From Suillus spraguei (Eukaryota; Basidiomycota; Agaricomycetes; Boletales; Suillaceae), in NCBI GenBank assembly GCA_016800925.1, contig JABCPU010000071.1, positions 124,001 through 188,000 of the forward strand: a stretch of 64,000 bases of DNA. The letters run 5' to 3'. Of this stretch, positions 63,302 through 64,000 are shown one piece after another; within the stretch, counting starts at the first letter, position 1; the number at the start of each line of letters is the position of its first letter. The position numbers were made by a program, and so were the translations under genes. The notes beneath the pieces were generated by a model, which saw only the letters and a program-made list of their open reading frames with translations, did no database searches and was not told the DNA's origin.

Positions 63302-64000
63302 ATCATACAAATTGTCATTAAGATAGAACATACTGAGGGAATGTAGGCCACATGGTGACATGCAGATGATGTTGGCTTCCCTTGTGTATACTTGGACTGG
63401 TTGCCAGTACATGTAGAATGGCCACAGTGAAGCATCTCCAAAACTCGCAAGATGAGTCACATCTGACCATATCATGAGAGGTGCCAGTATATGTTCGAGA
63501 TCATTGTCTGCTTCACAGGGAATAGCATTGATCTCAGCATAGGCGTCAAGCATCATAGGAGAGGAGTAAGCTTCAGAAAGACTTGGACAGTTTTTGTGTC
63601 GGAGACCTTCCAGTACTCTGTATAGGGCGTCATGTAGAAGGTTTTCGAAATGTTGTCCTCAAATGTCGAGCAGATGATTGATGTGAGTGAGCAGTGATAG
63701 ATGCCTGGCACCTCGAGTTCTGGTGCATGTTTCTCAGATGGCCATGTCTGGTGTTCTTTTGGGAGGCATATTTTGACTGTTGACTGACACCAGCCAAATT
63801 CTTCTCACAGCGGATTTGTTTTGTCTTGCAGGTATGCATCCATTAGTTTGGACTCACGAGCACAATTGAAGCCAGGGACATCCTCCAATGCGAAGTTTGG
63901 ATGCCGATAAGCGAGCTAGTCAGTTAACTTCGGCATCAGACTTCTCATTGGTTCCTGTATAGCGCCAAGTCATCAGCAATCCACACGTTGGATTGGTAAA
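63302..64000 (-). pseudogene. Plavaka-type transposase, N-terminal part (runs off right edge)
   Basis: From the right edge: RYTGTNEKSDAEVN, HPNFALEDVPGFNC, MDAYLQDKTNPL, GWCQSTVKICLP, LEVPGIYHC and SKTFYMTPYTEYWKVSD. Then MMLDAYAEINAIP, DLEHILAPLMIWSDVTHLASFGDASLWP and, after a frame change, SKYTQGKPTSSACHHVAYIPS, ending at a GTATGT donor near 63335. GA4 is inserted in that intron. Order and motifs match the front half of Plavaka proteins. There are several frame changes and a stop after DAEVN. The start lies outside the window. Confidence 0.75.

Noticed and set aside
1..64000. tRNA, rRNA or other structured RNA genes
   Set aside because: Nothing with recognisable conserved boxes was noticed by eye; a covariance-model scan would be needed and was not possible.

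Overview
The window looks like a transposon-packed, heterochromatin-like stretch of an Agaricomycete (mushroom-forming basidiomycete) genome. This rests on several things: gene families typical of that class (FunK1-type kinase, DUF6698, Plavaka-type transposase, a RecQ-like helicase with OrsD-like zinc fingers, a PHO80-like cyclin), short GT-AG introns of about 45-60 bases, and chromodomain Ty3/gypsy elements. I found no intact conserved housekeeping gene. The only host-type gene that reads cleanly is a small four-exon gene at 41175-41740.

Layout. 1-2161: NACHT (NLR) fragment, internally deleted hAT transposase, LINE RNase H tail. 2162-9792: complete chromovirus copy GA1, inserted into the LINE tail with 5-bp target duplication CAAAC. 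9793-11740: rest of the LINE tail and three separate three-copy tandem repeats. About 11745-16655: truncated chromovirus copy GA2, with an internal 1.6-kb inversion. 16867-18025: decayed zinc-cluster gene. 18683-22690: rearranged remnants of a second gypsy family (Gypsy-B) in opposed orientations. 23640-25797: decayed FunK1 kinase. 26137-33973: RecQ-like/OrsD gene plus a truncated paralogous fragment. 36974-40922: DUF6698 gene broken by a 1.74-kb non-coding LTR element. 41175-41740: small gene. 42050-43478: cyclin pseudogene with internal duplications. 43574 to beyond 64000: a Plavaka-type transposase gene split into three pieces by chromovirus copies GA3 (45538-53165, TSD ACCGC) and GA4 (54029-63301, TSD ATCAT). 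GA4 carries an intact Tc1/mariner transposon (58357-59973) in its reverse transcriptase, so the right third is a three-level nest.

The GA chromovirus (minus strand) reads LTR - gag (one CCHC knuckle) - protease - RT - RNase H - integrase - chromodomain - extra ORF3 - polypurine tract - LTR. Two points about it stand out. ORF3 lies between the chromodomain and the 3' LTR, is about 489 aa, carries two zinc knuckles and recurs in all three copies that keep that end. The primer binding site is complementary to an 11-nt segment of the LTR itself, 34 bases downstream of a TATA-like box in most copies, which predicts Tf1-style self-priming. Across the GA copies eight in-frame stops are CGA to TGA changes, and LTR pairs differ almost only by transitions. 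This points to cytosine-methylation or RIP-like decay.
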